DNA from: Candidatus Acetothermia bacterium
Lineage (GTDB): Bacteria; Bipolaricaulota; Bipolaricaulia; RBG-16-55-9; DRXL01
DNA length: 8,314 bases
Assembly (NCBI GenBank): GCA_028275205.1
Contig: JAPWVB010000054.1
Coordinates: 1-8,314 of the forward strand
Direction of reading: 5' to 3'
Shown: piece by piece, positions 7,164-8,314 of the stretch
Layout: the number at the start of each line of letters is the position of its first letter
How positions within the stretch are numbered: the first letter of the stretch is position 1
Program-made: the position numbers and the translations under genes
Notes under the pieces: model-generated
The model's database searches: none
Told to the model about the DNA's origin: nothing
What the model saw: only the letters and a program-made list of their open reading frames with translations

Positions 7164-8282
7164 ATGTCTTTCGCACAGTTGATCTTCAAAAATCTCTGGC
7201 GCCAGCGGGTGCGCAGTCTCTTAGCGATCCTAGGGATTAGCTTGGGGATCGCGACGATCATCGCTCTGGGAGCGATCGCCGACGGCATGGAGCAGAACTT
7301 GATCGCCACGCTGCGCTCCGGCAAGGCTGACTTTTCCATCGGTCAAGCCCACGCCCCGATGATCGTGCTCAGCTCTGTTCCCGAAGCCCGACTCTATGAA
7401 ATTGCGCGCTGGCCGGAGATCAAGCAGGCCGTCGGGGCGCTCGTGGCGTTCGCGAGCTTCCCTGGGAACCCGTACTTCTTGACGATCGGTATCGAGCCTG
7501 AGGCATTTGAGCTAGGCGGGGTCACGCTCCTTGAGGGGCGTGCGTTCTCTCCTTACGCCGAGGACGAAGTGCTCCTGGGGAAGATCGCAGCGAATACTTT
7601 GGGGATCAAGCTTGGCGATGTCGTCGAGATCGATCTTAGACGATTTCGGGTCGTTGGGATCTACGAGACGGGGAATCTCCTTGAAGATGGCGGGGCGCTG
7701 CTCCCGTTGCGCACGCTGCAGAAGCTCAAGAATCGCCCTGCGGAGCTGACGGTCATCCTTGTGCGCGTGCATGAGGGCGTCTCGGTCGAAGACGTGATGG
7801 CGCGCGTCGAGCGCGAATATGGGGGCTCGCTCATCACGCTGCGCTCCGCTGAAGAGTTCAATAGAAACTATCAGAGCTTGAGCTTGGTGCGCGCGGGCAG
7901 TTGGCTGATCTCGCTGTTAGCGTTAGTCATTGGCGGGATCGGCGTGATGAACACCATGATCATGTCGGTGTTTGAGCGCACGCGGGAGATCGGGATCTTG
8001 CGGGCGGTGGGGTGGCGACGCCGGCGCGTCTTGCAGCTCATTTTGGGGGAGTCGCTCATGCTTGGGGCCATCGCCGCGATCGTGGGGACGCTGCTGGGCT
8101 GGGGGGCAGCGCGTGCGGTGACGCTCCTGCCTCAGGTGCGCGGGCTCATCGGCCCGCTCTATACCCCAGAATTATTTACGAAAGCGCTGGTTATTGCGCT
8201 TCTGGTCGGGGTGGTGGGCGGGCTCTATCCGGCCTACCGCGCGTCGCAAATCTCCCCCCACGAGGCGTTACGCTATGAATGA
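7164..8282 (+). CDS. ABC transporter permease of the MacB/FtsX (mechanotransmission) family
   Basis: A 372-residue inner-membrane protein. ATG 7164 is chosen because the product then begins MSFAQLIFKNLWRQRVRSLL, the normal N-terminus of this family. The open frame upstream to 7116 lies inside the preceding gene. Transmembrane segment 1 is at about 18-38. A periplasmic MacB-PCD-type domain follows at about 39-244 (LLEGRAF, GDVVEIDLRRFRVVGIYE). The FtsX core covers about 245-365 with segments at about 245-268, 294-318 and 339-358. Family motifs are GGIGVMNTMIMSVFERTREI, GILRAVGWRRRRV and the end YPAYRASQISPHEALRYE. Such permeases pair with a LolD/MacB-type ATPase; relatives export macrolides or peptides, release lipoproteins or regulate cell-wall hydrolases. 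The substrate cannot be told here. Unlike E. coli MacB the ATPase is a separate gene, and no membrane-fusion partner is visible. No ATA Ile codon was seen among about 32, in contrast to the PorV-like gene. Confidence 0.94.
   Translation: MSFAQLIFKNLWRQRVRSLLAILGISLGIATIIALGAIADGMEQNLIATLRSGKADFSIGQAHAPMIVLSSVPEARLYEIARWPEIKQAVGALVAFASFPGNPYFLTIGIEPEAFELGGVTLLEGRAFSPYAEDEVLLGKIAANTLGIKLGDVVEIDLRRFRVVGIYETGNLLEDGGALLPLRTLQKLKNRPAELTVILVRVHEGVSVEDVMARVEREYGGSLITLRSAEEFNRNYQSLSLVRAGSWLISLLALVIGGIGVMNTMIMSVFERTREIGILRAVGWRRRRVLQLILGESLMLGAIAAIVGTLLGWGAARAVTLLPQVRGLIGPLYTPELFTKALVIALLVGVVGGLYPAYRASQISPHEALRYE
8262..8265 (+). promoter_or_regulatory. Possible Shine-Dalgarno for the downstream ATPase gene
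   Basis: GAGG lies 9 bases before ATG 8275, inside the end of the permease gene. The site is short and sits within codons for the conserved PHEAL ending, so it may be fortuitous. It supports ATG 8275 as the start; the other nearby ATG, at 8279, reaches a stop after four codons. Confidence 0.4.
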
Positions 8283-8314
8283 GCAGATTGTGATCGCGCG
8301 CGACCTTGTGAAGA
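8275..8314 (+). CDS. Start of a probable ABC transporter ATP-binding protein, 3' end outside window
   Basis: Only 13 codons are present, reading MNEQIVIARDLVK. A short strand followed by ARDLVK resembles the usual beginning of LolD/MacB-type ATPases (form: I-x-x-x-D-L-x-K-x-Y). The Walker A motif would lie beyond the window edge. The gene overlaps the permease gene by 8 bases in another frame, the usual sign of coupled translation of a permease-ATPase pair. The call rests mainly on this context plus a short match. Confidence 0.72.
   Translation, partial: MNEQIVIARDLVK

Noticed and set aside
6361..7339. Long minus-strand frames (6361-7176 and 6608-7339) opposite the end of the barrel gene
   Set aside because: They mirror a GC-rich + strand gene with strong protein-level evidence. 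Their translations are Arg/Ser/Pro-rich with no recognisable domain or ribosome site.

Overview
The window is a stretch of gene-dense DNA, GC-rich by eye, with five genes all on the + strand and almost no intergenic space. The gaps are 5, 13 and 1 bases, followed by an 8-base overlap. It reads as the inside of one operon, cut at both ends. I see no RNA gene, insertion sequence, CRISPR array, promoter or terminator. The predicted proteins have Sec-type signal peptides and outer-membrane beta-barrels ending in Phe, so the host is a two-membrane (diderm) bacterium. The mix of a PorV/PorQ-type barrel, a sorting-type C-terminal domain and Reg_prop blades suggests a member of, or relative of, the Bacteroidota/FCB group, or an uncultured candidate phylum with similar surface proteins. 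The phylum cannot be fixed from this sequence.

Layout. (1) 2-2203: a secreted subtilisin-family (S8) protease, open at the 5' edge, with an I9-like propeptide, a complete catalytic set, a beta-rich insert before the catalytic Ser and an FlgD/T9SS-type C-terminal domain. (2) 2209-3006: a small PorV/PorQ (UPF0164-like) outer-membrane barrel. (3) 3020-7162: a 1380-residue exported protein combining beta-barrel strands, an acidic mixed domain, a seven-bladed Reg_prop-type propeller and a long C-terminal barrel. It has the only strong Shine-Dalgarno sequence in the window. (4) 7164-8282: a MacB/FtsX-family ABC transporter permease. (5) 8275 to the edge: the first 13 codons of what is probably the partner ATPase.

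How they may work together. The first three genes recall the parts of the Bacteroidota type IX secretion attachment complex: a protease with a CTD (PorU), PorV/PorQ barrels and a propeller protein (PorZ). Here the protease is of a different clan and the propeller is fused into a barrel protein. This parallel is the most interesting possibility in the window, but it is an inference from architecture and gene order. The permease and ATPase make an inner-membrane mechanotransmission-type ABC module whose link to the barrel protein rests only on tight coupling.
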